Below are positions 1 to 9,361 of a stretch of DNA of 34,485 bases, piece after piece; the stretch's first letter is position 1, and each line of letters opens with the position of its first letter. The notes beneath the pieces were generated by a model. The model saw only the letters and a program-made list of their open reading frames with translations, was not told the origin of the DNA and made no database searches. Location of the stretch: the NCBI GenBank assembly GCA_013213825.1, contig JABSQA010000019.1, forward strand, positions 1 to 34,485, given 5' to 3'. Source of the stretch: Henriciella sp. (GTDB taxonomy: Bacteria > Pseudomonadota > Alphaproteobacteria > Caulobacterales > Hyphomonadaceae). A program made the position numbers and the translations under genes.

Positions 1-1
1 T

Positions 2-193
2 ACATTTGGTGATGCGCACCTCTACTCGAACCATTTCGAACAGGCGCGCCTTCAATTGACACGCGAGCCTTATCCTGAACCGCGCATGATCCTCAATCCA
101 GACAAGACAGACCTGTTTGGATGGGAATATGAGGACTTTGATCTGGTGGATTATCAGGCGCATCCGCATATCAAAGCGCCCGTGGCGGTCTAA
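2..193 (+). CDS. thyA: Thymidylate synthase, C-terminal part (5' truncated by window edge)
   Basis: Frame 2 reads ...[63 protein letters not shown], matching the ThyA C-terminal GDAHLYxNH...YEDF...Y.PHP.IKAPVAV signature. Confidence 0.95.
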   Translation, partial: TFGDAHLYSNHFEQARLQLTREPYPEPRMILNPDKTDLFGWEYEDFDLVDYQAHPHIKAPVAV

Positions 194-259
194 TTTCATC
201 AAATCTGAGTGGCCCTGTCCGCAATCCTTTGCTAATTGGTTAACAAAGGGGAGTGGAGT

Positions 260-1228
260 ATGTCTGACGCAACGTTTGAAACTTTTCTGGTTTCGGGACT
301 TTTGGTGCTCATCGCAGCGGTCGCCTTTTTGGCATGGGCGGCATGGCGTTGGGTGGACCGAGAGCGAGATATGGAAAAGCGCGCAATGACCGGTGTTGGC
401 TATGAATTGCGCCACAATGTGAAGCGGATGATGTCTGAATTGGCGGGGCTCGCTGACGGCACGGTTTCGCGGGATATTGATCTTGTGCCGGTGGTGCATC
501 CACAACTGGATGCCTTGCTCTCGCGACCCAATGAGGCCGATCGCATGGGGCTGACGACCATTCGTGGGCTCTATAATGAAATGAGCGCGCACAAACAATC
601 GCTGCGTCTGACGCTGGCGGAACACGCTGATTTTGGCGCCCCAGCAAACCTCGCCGCCGATGCGGTGATCGACTCACTGGCGGCGCTGTATCTTTGGGAA
701 GAACATAAAGGGTGTTCACCTGAAGACGCCCGCTCGACGCGCAGCTGGGACGTTCGCGATTGGATGAAAGCGCATAATTTCAGAGCCGATACGCTACCCG
801 GTATGCATTTGCGTGACCAAGTGGTCGAGCGTTTGCGCCGCAATGGCATGACCCTGACGCCGAAGCCGCTCACCTATACGGCGAGCGAGTATTTCGCCAA
901 ACAATATGACCGTAAAGCGGACCCGAACGCACCGTTCTGGAAGCGAAAGCCGAAACCGCTGCCCGTGGCCGAGGTCGAAGCCCAACCAGACGCGGCGCCA
1001 GAACTTACTCCAGAGCCTGCTCCTGAACCTGTTCCGGAGCTAGCGCCAGAGCCCACTCAAGTCGTCAGCCCAGAACCGGTTGAGACTGCGGACACCGCGC
1101 CGACACCCCCCACAATGCCTGAACCTGCAGCAGATCCGGACGTCGCCCCGATTGAAGCGGCAGACCCGATTGCACCCGCGCCCGACTCAGCACCAAGCTC
1201 AAAGCCGTCAACATCCGGAACCGCTTAA
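260..1228 (+). CDS. Single-pass membrane protein with Pro/Glu/Ala-rich C-terminal tail, unknown function
   Basis: ATG at 260 preceded by GGGGAGTGGAG; N-terminal TM (FLVSGLLVLIAAVAFLAWAAW); C-terminal PEP/APEP repeats. Confidence 0.8.
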   Translation: MSDATFETFLVSGLLVLIAAVAFLAWAAWRWVDRERDMEKRAMTGVGYELRHNVKRMMSELAGLADGTVSRDIDLVPVVHPQLDALLSRPNEADRMGLTTIRGLYNEMSAHKQSLRLTLAEHADFGAPANLAADAVIDSLAALYLWEEHKGCSPEDARSTRSWDVRDWMKAHNFRADTLPGMHLRDQVVERLRRNGMTLTPKPLTYTASEYFAKQYDRKADPNAPFWKRKPKPLPVAEVEAQPDAAPELTPEPAPEPVPELAPEPTQVVSPEPVETADTAPTPPTMPEPAADPDVAPIEAADPIAPAPDSAPSSKPSTSGTA

Positions 1229-1235
1229 ACCGCAT

Positions 1236-1763
1236 ATGGATTTCAAACAGTTTATTCGTACAATTCCTGACCATCCGAAGCCGGGAATATTGTTTCGTGA
1301 TGTCACCACCCTCATGGCCAATGCAGAAGCGTTGAAACACGCCATTGACGCCATGGCGGCGCCATTTCGCGCTCAAAAGATCGACCAGGTTGCCGGAATA
1401 GATGCGCGTGGCTTTATTCTCGGGGGCGCTCTATCGGTTGAGCTCGGGGCTGGGTTTACGGCCTTGCGCAAGCCCGGAAAACTCCCCTGGCAGACCTATC
1501 GCGAAGAATATGAACTCGAATATGGCACGGACGAGCTGCACATGCATACCGATGCCATAAAGCCAGGCGACAAGGTCCTGCTGGTGGACGACTTGATCGC
1601 CACAGGCGGTACAGCGGGCGCGGGGCTAAACCTCCTGCAGCGGGCCGAAGCAGACGTGATTGCGGCCGTATTTTTGGTGGATTTACCCGATCTTGGCGGC
1701 GCGAATCGATTGCGTCAGCAGGGCGTGGATGTACACTCTCTTATGGAATTTGAAGGACATTGA
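1236..1763 (+). CDS. apt: Adenine phosphoribosyltransferase
   Basis: MDFKQFIRTIPDHPKPGILFRDVTTLM...; PRPP-binding motif VLLVDDLIATGGTAGA. The listed ORF start at 1080 is an upstream in-frame extension overlapping the previous CDS. Confidence 0.95.
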   Translation: MDFKQFIRTIPDHPKPGILFRDVTTLMANAEALKHAIDAMAAPFRAQKIDQVAGIDARGFILGGALSVELGAGFTALRKPGKLPWQTYREEYELEYGTDELHMHTDAIKPGDKVLLVDDLIATGGTAGAGLNLLQRAEADVIAAVFLVDLPDLGGANRLRQQGVDVHSLMEFEGH

Positions 1764-1764
1764 A

Positions 1765-3663
1765 ATGCGTTACTGGTTTTCTCAATCTAGCCGATCGGTT
1801 TTGGCCGCTGGCCTGGCCCTCTCCTTTGTTGGATGTGGCAGCGCCCAAGAAGAGAATACGCCCGTCGATACAACGGTTTCAGCCATAAGTGCTGACGCTG
1901 AGCGCGCTTATTTCGAGCAATTGATGAACACCCCATATCAAGGCGCGCCATCCTCAGTGTCTGCTCCAGTCGACTTTGCCTCTGCCTTCGCCGACTTACC
2001 GGAGGGCATCAGTTTGCAGACAGGCGCTGTTTCGGTCGTTGCTGAAAGCGGTGCAACCCGGGTCGAGGATTTTGCCATTGTCTACGATCTTAATGGCACA
2101 CCGGTTGGTGTCGAAGCTGATGAGGTCCTGTTCCATAGCTTCAACCCCGATGCGATCGCTGACCGTATCCGCGGTACCAATTTGGAGAGCAATTTAACCG
2201 TCGCCGACCGGATCGAATTACGCGGTGTCAAAACAGTCGGTATGAGCGCCGTGAGCGAGCTCATGATGCAGGAATATATCCGCACATTGGAGGACTACAC
2301 GCCGGTTGACGGCGATGTCGTAGACGAACTCAATGCGATGGAAATCTTCAACTATAATTTCACGATGGATACTCTGCTCATCGATGGGTTCGAACTTTAT
2401 CCCTTTGCGTTCGCAGGTGCGGGTGACGCGGCCGATGTTGATGAAGAGCAACTCGGATGGCAGATGTTTGGCGCCTTTGCCCGTTCATTTAGCCTCGATG
2501 CGGTCGCTTATGACAATGTCGCCTTTGAATTTTCAATGCGTGAAGAGGATGTCGAGGTGAGCATGGATATGGTCATCGGATTGTCCGGTCTTCGCGGTTA
2601 TGATCGCGGAGACCTCGCCTTCTCGGGAAGCTGGGATTCCGTTATCGGCGGCGACTTCCCAATACCGGATCCAGAAACCGGTGATGTGGAAATGAATGCG
2701 GTCGCGATGTCTGGGGGCATTCAGTCTTCCACGGTCTCCGGTGTGAAATTGTCAAAAGTATTTGAGGCGCTCGCCAATTGGGAAATGCCCGCGATGACGG
2801 ACACGGATGTGTTTGATCTCGGAACTTGGGAGATGACCGATTACACATTGGACATTGCCGATAAGTCGTTTTTCAAATCAGAGCAGATTCTGTTCGAGTC
2901 TGATTTCCACTGGCTATTGCCGACGGCGATCAACGTCTCTCTGGTTGATACCGGGTACGATATTGGCAACTTTTTCGACGTGATGACGACAGAGTTTGGC
3001 GAAGATTTCGACTCCGAACTATCGGTTGAAGATCTTCGCAAAGGCTTGGAAATTGTCCAACAATATGGCTTCAGCTGCTTATGCGGCGACTATGCACTGG
3101 ATCTGACCTGGGATGCGGACTCTGGTGCGATCAGCTATCGCGAAAATGGACAATTCGCAGACGCGTTTAGCGGCAGCACAAGCGCAGATATCGGTTTCTC
3201 AACCCCAGACCGGATTGCAGGTTTGTTTGCGATGGACGATGCTGAATCTGCATTCGAAACCGCTTTCAAAGAGGACTTTGAGTTTCGGTCTTTAGAATCC
3301 GTTCTCAATGATACGGGCGGTTTGGAAAATCTGTTCGAAATGCTTCATGCCATTGGTCAGGCCTTTCCAGAGCAAGAAGGCATGGCCGTATTGGCCTATA
3401 ATGACGCGGCCCAATTGCGCATGCTTGCGGTCAATATGGTGATCGGCATGAAGCCGATGGTGCGCCAGCAATTGCCAAGTGCGGACCCGTGGATGTCGGC
3501 CCTCGCAAGCTTCTTTGATGAAGGCGGATCTTTGACCGTGTCTGTGAATCCGGAAACGCCGATCACCGCGTCATTGATCGAGTCTTATGCTGAATCTGAC
3601 GAAGACATCGGGCCCGACCAGATCTTTGAAATCCTTGGGTTAACAGTTACCCACACAAAATAG
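1765..3663 (+). CDS. Large acidic lipoprotein, unknown function
   Basis: ATG 1 nt after the apt stop; signal peptide with lipobox (LALSFVGC); about 630 aa, no recognised domain. Confidence 0.8.
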   Translation: MRYWFSQSSRSVLAAGLALSFVGCGSAQEENTPVDTTVSAISADAERAYFEQLMNTPYQGAPSSVSAPVDFASAFADLPEGISLQTGAVSVVAESGATRVEDFAIVYDLNGTPVGVEADEVLFHSFNPDAIADRIRGTNLESNLTVADRIELRGVKTVGMSAVSELMMQEYIRTLEDYTPVDGDVVDELNAMEIFNYNFTMDTLLIDGFELYPFAFAGAGDAADVDEEQLGWQMFGAFARSFSLDAVAYDNVAFEFSMREEDVEVSMDMVIGLSGLRGYDRGDLAFSGSWDSVIGGDFPIPDPETGDVEMNAVAMSGGIQSSTVSGVKLSKVFEALANWEMPAMTDTDVFDLGTWEMTDYTLDIADKSFFKSEQILFESDFHWLLPTAINVSLVDTGYDIGNFFDVMTTEFGEDFDSELSVEDLRKGLEIVQQYGFSCLCGDYALDLTWDADSGAISYRENGQFADAFSGSTSADIGFSTPDRIAGLFAMDDAESAFETAFKEDFEFRSLESVLNDTGGLENLFEMLHAIGQAFPEQEGMAVLAYNDAAQLRMLAVNMVIGMKPMVRQQLPSADPWMSALASFFDEGGSLTVSVNPETPITASLIESYAESDEDIGPDQIFEILGLTVTHTK

Positions 3664-3731
3664 GCATCTTGCCGCTTGACCGGACGCGTTTGGGACCTCA
3701 AATCTCTGGCCAGGACATTTGCGGAGATTGC

Positions 3732-4322
3732 ATGACACGCTTGGATGACGAAGCCGAAGCCAAACCGATGAGCGAACCAAACGCGTTTCTCGAAGAAGCG
3801 CTGTTTAATGCTCGGACGATTATGTTGACGGGCGGCGTTGATGATAAATTGGCCCGCCGTGTTTGCGAACGCCTTTTGGCGCTGGCGTCCGACAGTTCAG
3901 ACCCAATTCTCTTGGTGATTTCTTCGCCAGGTGGACATGTTGAGTCCGGTGATATGATCCATGATATGATCAAATTTGTCGGCGCGCCGGTCAAAGTCCT
4001 CGGCTCCGGTTGGGTGGCGAGCGCAGGGGCGTTGATTTATTCTGCGGCAAAGAAAGAAAATCGTTTTGCTTTGCCAAACACGCGTTTTCTGCTGCATGAA
4101 CCCCGTGGTGGCGTGGGTGGTCAGGCCTCTGACGTTGAAATCCAGGTCCGCGAAATTGTCCGGATGCGCGAGCGTCTGAACAAGATTTTCGCAGAAGCCA
4201 CGGGTCAGCCATTGAAGAAAATTGTTGAAGATACAGACCGCGATCACTGGATGAGCGCTGAAGAAGCCGTCGAATATGGCTTGGTCAGCAAAATTGTGTC
4301 TCACCATAGCGACATCAAATAA
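3732..4322 (+). CDS. ClpP-family serine protease (ATP-dependent Clp protease proteolytic subunit-like)
   Basis: SPGGHVESGDMIHDMI, GWVASAGALIY (Ser), LLHEPRGG (His), EDTDRDHWMSAEEAVEYGLV (Asp); GGAG upstream of ATG at 3732. Confidence 0.88.
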   Translation: MTRLDDEAEAKPMSEPNAFLEEALFNARTIMLTGGVDDKLARRVCERLLALASDSSDPILLVISSPGGHVESGDMIHDMIKFVGAPVKVLGSGWVASAGALIYSAAKKENRFALPNTRFLLHEPRGGVGGQASDVEIQVREIVRMRERLNKIFAEATGQPLKKIVEDTDRDHWMSAEEAVEYGLVSKIVSHHSDIK

Positions 4323-4405
4323 AGCAAAAAAATCATTTTGATTTGCAAGGCGTAAAGGACTTGCGGGCAATTTCTCATACTTGTTGTAGAGTATGAGGGA
4401 CGACC

Positions 4406-6022
4406 ATGGCAGTTTGTCTGGGCGATTTTGCGGAACGCGCGAAGCCAATTTCTGCGAGCGTACCGCTATCACAAGTGGTCGAGCGGTTCCTGAATGACCC
4501 CAGTGCGCAATACTATATTCTTGTGCGCGATAAACGTCCGGCCGGTCTCATCAGCCGAACTCTGACCTTTGAATTCGCTGCCAGTGCTGGCTTAGACCGG
4601 CAATCGCAACTGGCCATTGGTGATTTGATCACAGCGCGGGCGCTCATCCTCAAGGCAGAAACGACGGTTAGCGAGTTTGTCGCTAAAGCCGGCAAACATA
4701 TCGACGCTGTTATCGCGCGGGGCTGTATCATTGTTGAGGATAAAAGATTCAAAGGCGTGCTCAGCCCCAGCAAGCTCCAAGAAGCGCTCATCTCGACCAT
4801 TAATGACGGGGCCTCGACCGTTCCGCCGGCAAAGCCTGTCGCGGAAGACGAGTCCGGCAAGCTGCAGCAAGTGCCTTTGCTCGGAACACTTGCGCACGAA
4901 ATCCGAACCCCACTCACCGCGATTATGGGTCTGTCGGAAATGCTGGCTGGCCGTATCAAGAATGATTACAATAAAGATCTGGCGCAAACGATTGCGCGCT
5001 CGAGCCATACTTTGGATCGCATCCTCACAGACACTTTGGATTATGCGCGGCTCGAAGCCGGGAAGTTTGAAGCACGCGTAGAGGCCGCAGACTTGACCGA
5101 GTTGACGGATGATCTGCGTCGGCTCTGGGCCTCCGAAGCCTCGCGCCGCGGGCTTGCGCTTCGCGTCGGCTTCATTCCAGAAGGACCGCACTATGTGCAG
5201 ACCGATTTGGGTCGGGTTCGTCAAATCGCCAACAATCTGATTTCCAACGCGCTGAAATTCACCAAAGAAGGTGAAGTGGCGATGACATTGTCGACTCAGA
5301 CTTTGGGAAGCACACTCATGCTATCCTTGTCCGTATCCGATACGGGACGCGGCCTGACGCCCGCCCAGCGCGATCGGTTCATGGAAGTCTTTGAAAAAGG
5401 GCCTGAACTCAACGGTCTCAAAGGGTGGGGGCTTGGGCTGACCATTTCGAGAGCCTTGGCGACGGGCCTCGGGGGTGAGCTCACCCATGCAGACAATCCC
5501 AAGGGTGGTAGCGTTTTCACGCTGACCGTTCCGGTTGAACGTGTGCCAACAGCGCTACCGAAAGCTGAAACATCAACGGCGCCCAAACGCGGTAAGTTCG
5601 AACTCGGAGATGTGCTGCTGGTCGAGGACCATGAAGCCTCGGCGATGATCGTGATCAATGCACTGGAGCAAGCGGGATGGACAGTCCATCATGCCGGAAC
5701 GCTCCACGCCGCGGAATCCTATGTCTCGCTGACAAAGTTCCAAGCTGTGATCACCGACCTCCATCTCCCAGATGGTAATTCGATGAATTTCATTGATGGC
5801 CTGCGCCGTAGAGGCGGGGTTAACGCCGCGACGCCTGTGATCGCGCTTACGGCTGACACGACCGAAAGCCGACGCCAAGCCTGCCTCGCCATGGGGGCGG
5901 ATCGCGCATTGAAGAAGCCCATCACGGGCCCAGAGCTCGTAGCGACGGTGGCAGATGTGCTGATGTCGCGCGCGGCAGGACATGTGTCCACGGTTGAGCT
6001 GCGTGGACGTCTGGCGGGATAG
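4406..6022 (+). CDS. Soluble hybrid histidine kinase / response regulator with N-terminal CBS-like region
   Basis: H-box LAHEIRTPLTAIMGLSEM, N-box NNLISNALKFTKEG, DTGRGL, GLGLTIS; C-terminal receiver (LLVEDHEAS...ITDLHLPDG...KKP); no TM segment. Confidence 0.92.
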   Translation: MAVCLGDFAERAKPISASVPLSQVVERFLNDPSAQYYILVRDKRPAGLISRTLTFEFAASAGLDRQSQLAIGDLITARALILKAETTVSEFVAKAGKHIDAVIARGCIIVEDKRFKGVLSPSKLQEALISTINDGASTVPPAKPVAEDESGKLQQVPLLGTLAHEIRTPLTAIMGLSEMLAGRIKNDYNKDLAQTIARSSHTLDRILTDTLDYARLEAGKFEARVEAADLTELTDDLRRLWASEASRRGLALRVGFIPEGPHYVQTDLGRVRQIANNLISNALKFTKEGEVAMTLSTQTLGSTLMLSLSVSDTGRGLTPAQRDRFMEVFEKGPELNGLKGWGLGLTISRALATGLGGELTHADNPKGGSVFTLTVPVERVPTALPKAETSTAPKRGKFELGDVLLVEDHEASAMIVINALEQAGWTVHHAGTLHAAESYVSLTKFQAVITDLHLPDGNSMNFIDGLRRRGGVNAATPVIALTADTTESRRQACLAMGADRALKKPITGPELVATVADVLMSRAAGHVSTVELRGRLAG

Positions 6023-6034
6023 GCTGAGCGAACG

Positions 6035-6946
6035 CTATTCGATATCAGGGCGAATGACCGGTTCGGAGAGGCGCCGAACAGGCACTTCAAACCCACAAAT
6101 ATCCAGGACTTCTGGGGGTTTGCGGTAGAAGAAGTCTTCTTCGCGCACCCGCTTCGACGTTTTAGCCGCTTCAAAGCCTTCGCTCGGCGTTGCCTGCACC
6201 AAATAGACCGGTCGGATCGCTTGGTCTAAGTCGGCCGCGACGGTCATTGAGAGGATTTCATCGCCTTGCTCCGGCGCTTGGATGACGCCATTCTCGATCG
6301 CGCGATAGCCGCGTTTGAGCTTCTGGACATATTCCATACCGTCAATCACCCGACCGAAAATTGTCAGGTTGCGGTCAAGATAACGCTGTGCGTCCAAAAC
6401 GATGTAGAATTCCGTGCTGCCGCTATCGGGATCGGTATCCCTCGCCATCGCAAAGGCGCCGGGACAATGCAGCAGCCATTCCCGCTCTAGGCTTTCGCTG
6501 CGTGCCGCGGCAAAGCCGTTAATATGGCCCACGACCGGGGCGAATAAATCAGCGTTTCCAAGCGGAACGAACCAAGCGTTCGTTAAAGGTCGATCATTCT
6601 CATTTCCCAGAGTCGGGTATTGTTCAATGATTTCGTCTTCTTGCAGGCCGCCCTGGGCCACGAAGCCTTCAATGACCCGGTAAAACCGTGTGCCATTATA
6701 TACATCGTCGCGCACCAATTGCCGGAATTGATCCGCGTGATTGGGCGCAAAATCGGTATTTAGCTCAACCGCGATATCCCCATACACGGTCTCAATGAGG
6801 ATCAGGTTCTCAGGAAAGACATAACGCCATTCTGTATCCAGTACGGCGAGCGGGTCGTCTTTATCTGGCGCCACCTCAATCGCGGTCTGTGCCTGACAGG
6901 CTCCGATCACGCTCATTGCCAACAGGCCCATAATTAAAGATCGCAT
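6035..6946 (-). CDS. Cyclophilin-type peptidyl-prolyl cis-trans isomerase, lipoprotein
   Basis: Lipobox MSVIGAC; cyclophilin-like DIAVELNTDFAPNHADQF...YNGTRFYRVIEGFVAQGG...GSTEFYIVLDAQ...LTIFGRVIDGMEYV. Confidence 0.9.
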   Translation of the reverse strand: MRSLIMGLLAMSVIGACQAQTAIEVAPDKDDPLAVLDTEWRYVFPENLILIETVYGDIAVELNTDFAPNHADQFRQLVRDDVYNGTRFYRVIEGFVAQGGLQEDEIIEQYPTLGNENDRPLTNAWFVPLGNADLFAPVVGHINGFAAARSESLEREWLLHCPGAFAMARDTDPDSGSTEFYIVLDAQRYLDRNLTIFGRVIDGMEYVQKLKRGYRAIENGVIQAPEQGDEILSMTVAADLDQAIRPVYLVQATPSEGFEAAKTSKRVREEDFFYRKPPEVLDICGFEVPVRRLSEPVIRPDIE

Positions 6947-7072
6947 TGTCTCTCCCCGTTACACGCGCTTTGGTCGAGCGTAACGAGCCCAGTTGGATTT
7001 GGCCAGACGAAGTGCATCAGCTTACCTTTGGGTCATTCTTGCGGAGCCCGAAACCGACCGGTACGAGAGGGA

Positions 7073-8017
7073 ATGACCAAAACCGGCTACGAACCATTAA
7101 CCAGCATTGACGCGATTACTGCGGGACTCGCCTCTGTTGGATACATTTCGACGCGCGAGATTTCGACGGCAATCTATCTCGCTCATAATTTGCGGAAACC
7201 CATTCTGATTGAGGGACCTGCAGGCGTGGGTAAGACCGATCTTGCGGCCTCTATGGCGCGGTTTCTCGATGTGCCGTTGAACCGTCTACAATGCTATGAA
7301 GGCTTGGATGAAGGCAAAGCGCTGTATGAGTGGAAATATGGCAAGCAGCTGCTCTACACTCAGTTGCTCAAAGAAAAACTCGGCGAGGTCATGGATGGCG
7401 CGGGCACGCTAAATGCGGCCTTTGATAAGCTGACCTCGTTCGAGGACTTGTTCTTCTCAGAAACCTTTCTGGAGCCCCGTCCTTTGCTGACGGCGATGAA
7501 GCAAGCGCAAGGGTCCGTCTTGCTGATCGATGAGATTGATAAGTCAGACGAAGAGTTCGAGGCGTATTTGCTGGAAGTGCTGTCCGACTATCAAGTCACG
7601 GTCCCTGAAATCGGGACCATTCAAGCGCAAGTGCCGCCGCTTGTGATCCTCACATCGAACAATATTCGCGAGCTGGGCGATGCCCTCAAACGTCGCTGTT
7701 TACACCTACATATCGACTTCCCAGAAGCTGAGCGGGAACAAGCGATTGTGCGCGCCCGCGTGCCAGATGTTTCAGATGCGCTTCTGGCGCAGCTTGTTAA
7801 TTTCGTTCAAGGGCTGAGGGATCTCGATATCCGCAAACGACCATCGATTTCTGAGACCGTAGATTGGGCGCGGACGCTGCTTTTGATGCACGCGACGGAG
7901 TTGGATGAAGACATGGTGCGGTCCACGTTAAATGTCTTGCTCAAGCATGAGAGCGATATCCAGGCGGTCGACAAGGATGTTCGGACGCTGACCCGGTCGG
8001 TCGCGACGGCGGAGTAA
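7073..8017 (+). CDS. MoxR-type AAA+ ATPase
   Basis: Walker A GPAGVGKTD, Walker B VLLIDEIDK, LTSNNIRELGDALKRRC sensor region; Met at 7073 is the preferred start. Confidence 0.92.
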   Translation: MTKTGYEPLTSIDAITAGLASVGYISTREISTAIYLAHNLRKPILIEGPAGVGKTDLAASMARFLDVPLNRLQCYEGLDEGKALYEWKYGKQLLYTQLLKEKLGEVMDGAGTLNAAFDKLTSFEDLFFSETFLEPRPLLTAMKQAQGSVLLIDEIDKSDEEFEAYLLEVLSDYQVTVPEIGTIQAQVPPLVILTSNNIRELGDALKRRCLHLHIDFPEAEREQAIVRARVPDVSDALLAQLVNFVQGLRDLDIRKRPSISETVDWARTLLLMHATELDEDMVRSTLNVLLKHESDIQAVDKDVRTLTRSVATAE

Positions 8018-9361
8018 ATGGCCGAACAAGTCCTCACCGATTTCATCCGGGCGCTGCGCTCTGCAGACGTGCGGGTATCGACCGGTGAGGCGATTGATGC
8101 GGCCGAAGCGGTGAAGCTCATCGGTTATGCGGATCGCCGACGTCTGTCCGACACTTTGCGGATTGTCCTCGCCAAGTCTCCCGCAGAGAAATTGGCACAT
8201 GACCGACTATTCGACATTTATTTTTCACGCCAGGCTGTGCCACAAAGCGCGCCGACCGAAGAACAGGATGCTGAGGAAACCGGAGACTCCCCGGACGGGC
8301 CTGGCGATATGCTCGACCTGCTGCAATCTGGCGATGAAACCGCGATTGCTGTTGCCATGGAACGGGCTGGACAGGAGGCTGGATTACAGGACATTCGCTT
8401 TTCCACCCAAGTTTCCTATTTCGCGCAGCAAATGATGAAATCGCTCGGCGTTGAACGGCTTGAGCGGGAGATGATGGACGCATTTCGTGAGCGCACAGAA
8501 GACGGCCAAGCCCGCGCTGAAGCGCTGATCGAAGGGCGCAAAGACATGTTCGGTCGCGCCCGCGAACACGCCAAACAAGCGTTTGAAACCTATGGCGCAG
8601 GCGCGACCTTAGCGTTTCGCGAGGATGTCTTGGCTGAAACCGCGCTGACGGCTTTGGATGTGCGCGATCTCGCGCGGATGCAGGCTTTGGTGCAGAAAAT
8701 CGCCAAACGTCTTGCGGTCAAACACTCACGACGGCGCCGCAAAAAGAATCGCGGTCAGTTGGACGTTCGTAAAACCTTACGCGCCAATGCTGGCTTTGAT
8801 GGCGTGCCGTTCGATCTTGCTTGGAAACAGACCAAACGCGATCGCGCGAAGATTGTCGCGGTGTGTGATGTGTCTGGCTCAGTTGCCCGTGTCGTGCGGT
8901 TCTTTTTGATGCTGCTTTACAGTCTCAACGAAGTCGTACCGGACATTGAGTCCTTCGCATTTTCGGGGCGTTTAGAAAATGTCGGTGACACGCTAGAGCG
9001 TGAAGACTTTGCCCAAGCCATGGATAAGATCGTCAACTCTATAGGTATGAGTTCGACCGATTATGGCCAATCCCTCTCCGATATGCGGATGAATCACTGG
9101 GATGTTCTGGATCGACGCACAACTTTGATCATTCTCGGAGACGGCCGCTCGAATTATGGCGACCCGCGGCTGGATCTGTTCCGCGAAGCGGCGGCTCGGG
9201 TAAAACGGGTGATCTGGCTCACGCCAGAAGGTGAATCGCTCTGGGGTAACGGCGACAGCGAGCTACCGCGCTACCGCCCGCACTGTCACACAATGAAACA
9301 CGTCACCACCGTTAAAGACCTGGAACGGATCCTCGATGAGGCTCTGTCGCGCTATCAATAA
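8018..9361 (+). CDS. VWA domain protein, CoxE-like
   Basis: MIDAS motif VCDVSGSVARVV; start codon abuts the MoxR stop (GAGTAAATG); the MoxR-VWA gene pair is typical. Confidence 0.9.
   Translation: MAEQVLTDFIRALRSADVRVSTGEAIDAAEAVKLIGYADRRRLSDTLRIVLAKSPAEKLAHDRLFDIYFSRQAVPQSAPTEEQDAEETGDSPDGPGDMLDLLQSGDETAIAVAMERAGQEAGLQDIRFSTQVSYFAQQMMKSLGVERLEREMMDAFRERTEDGQARAEALIEGRKDMFGRAREHAKQAFETYGAGATLAFREDVLAETALTALDVRDLARMQALVQKIAKRLAVKHSRRRRKKNRGQLDVRKTLRANAGFDGVPFDLAWKQTKRDRAKIVAVCDVSGSVARVVRFFLMLLYSLNEVVPDIESFAFSGRLENVGDTLEREDFAQAMDKIVNSIGMSSTDYGQSLSDMRMNHWDVLDRRTTLIILGDGRSNYGDPRLDLFREAAARVKRVIWLTPEGESLWGNGDSELPRYRPHCHTMKHVTTVKDLERILDEALSRYQ

Noticed and set aside
1080-1235. N-terminal extension of the apt ORF
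   Set aside because: Overlaps the preceding gene out of frame and is Arg/Pro/Gln-rich; the true start MDFKQF is at 1236.
3897-4472. 191-aa minus-strand ORF antisense to the clpP-like and kinase genes
   Set aside because: Spans two convincing plus-strand genes and their intergenic region; no recognisable protein features.
4592-5224. 210-aa minus-strand ORF antisense to the histidine kinase
   Set aside because: Lies wholly within the kinase HisKA/HATPase coding region; no domain.
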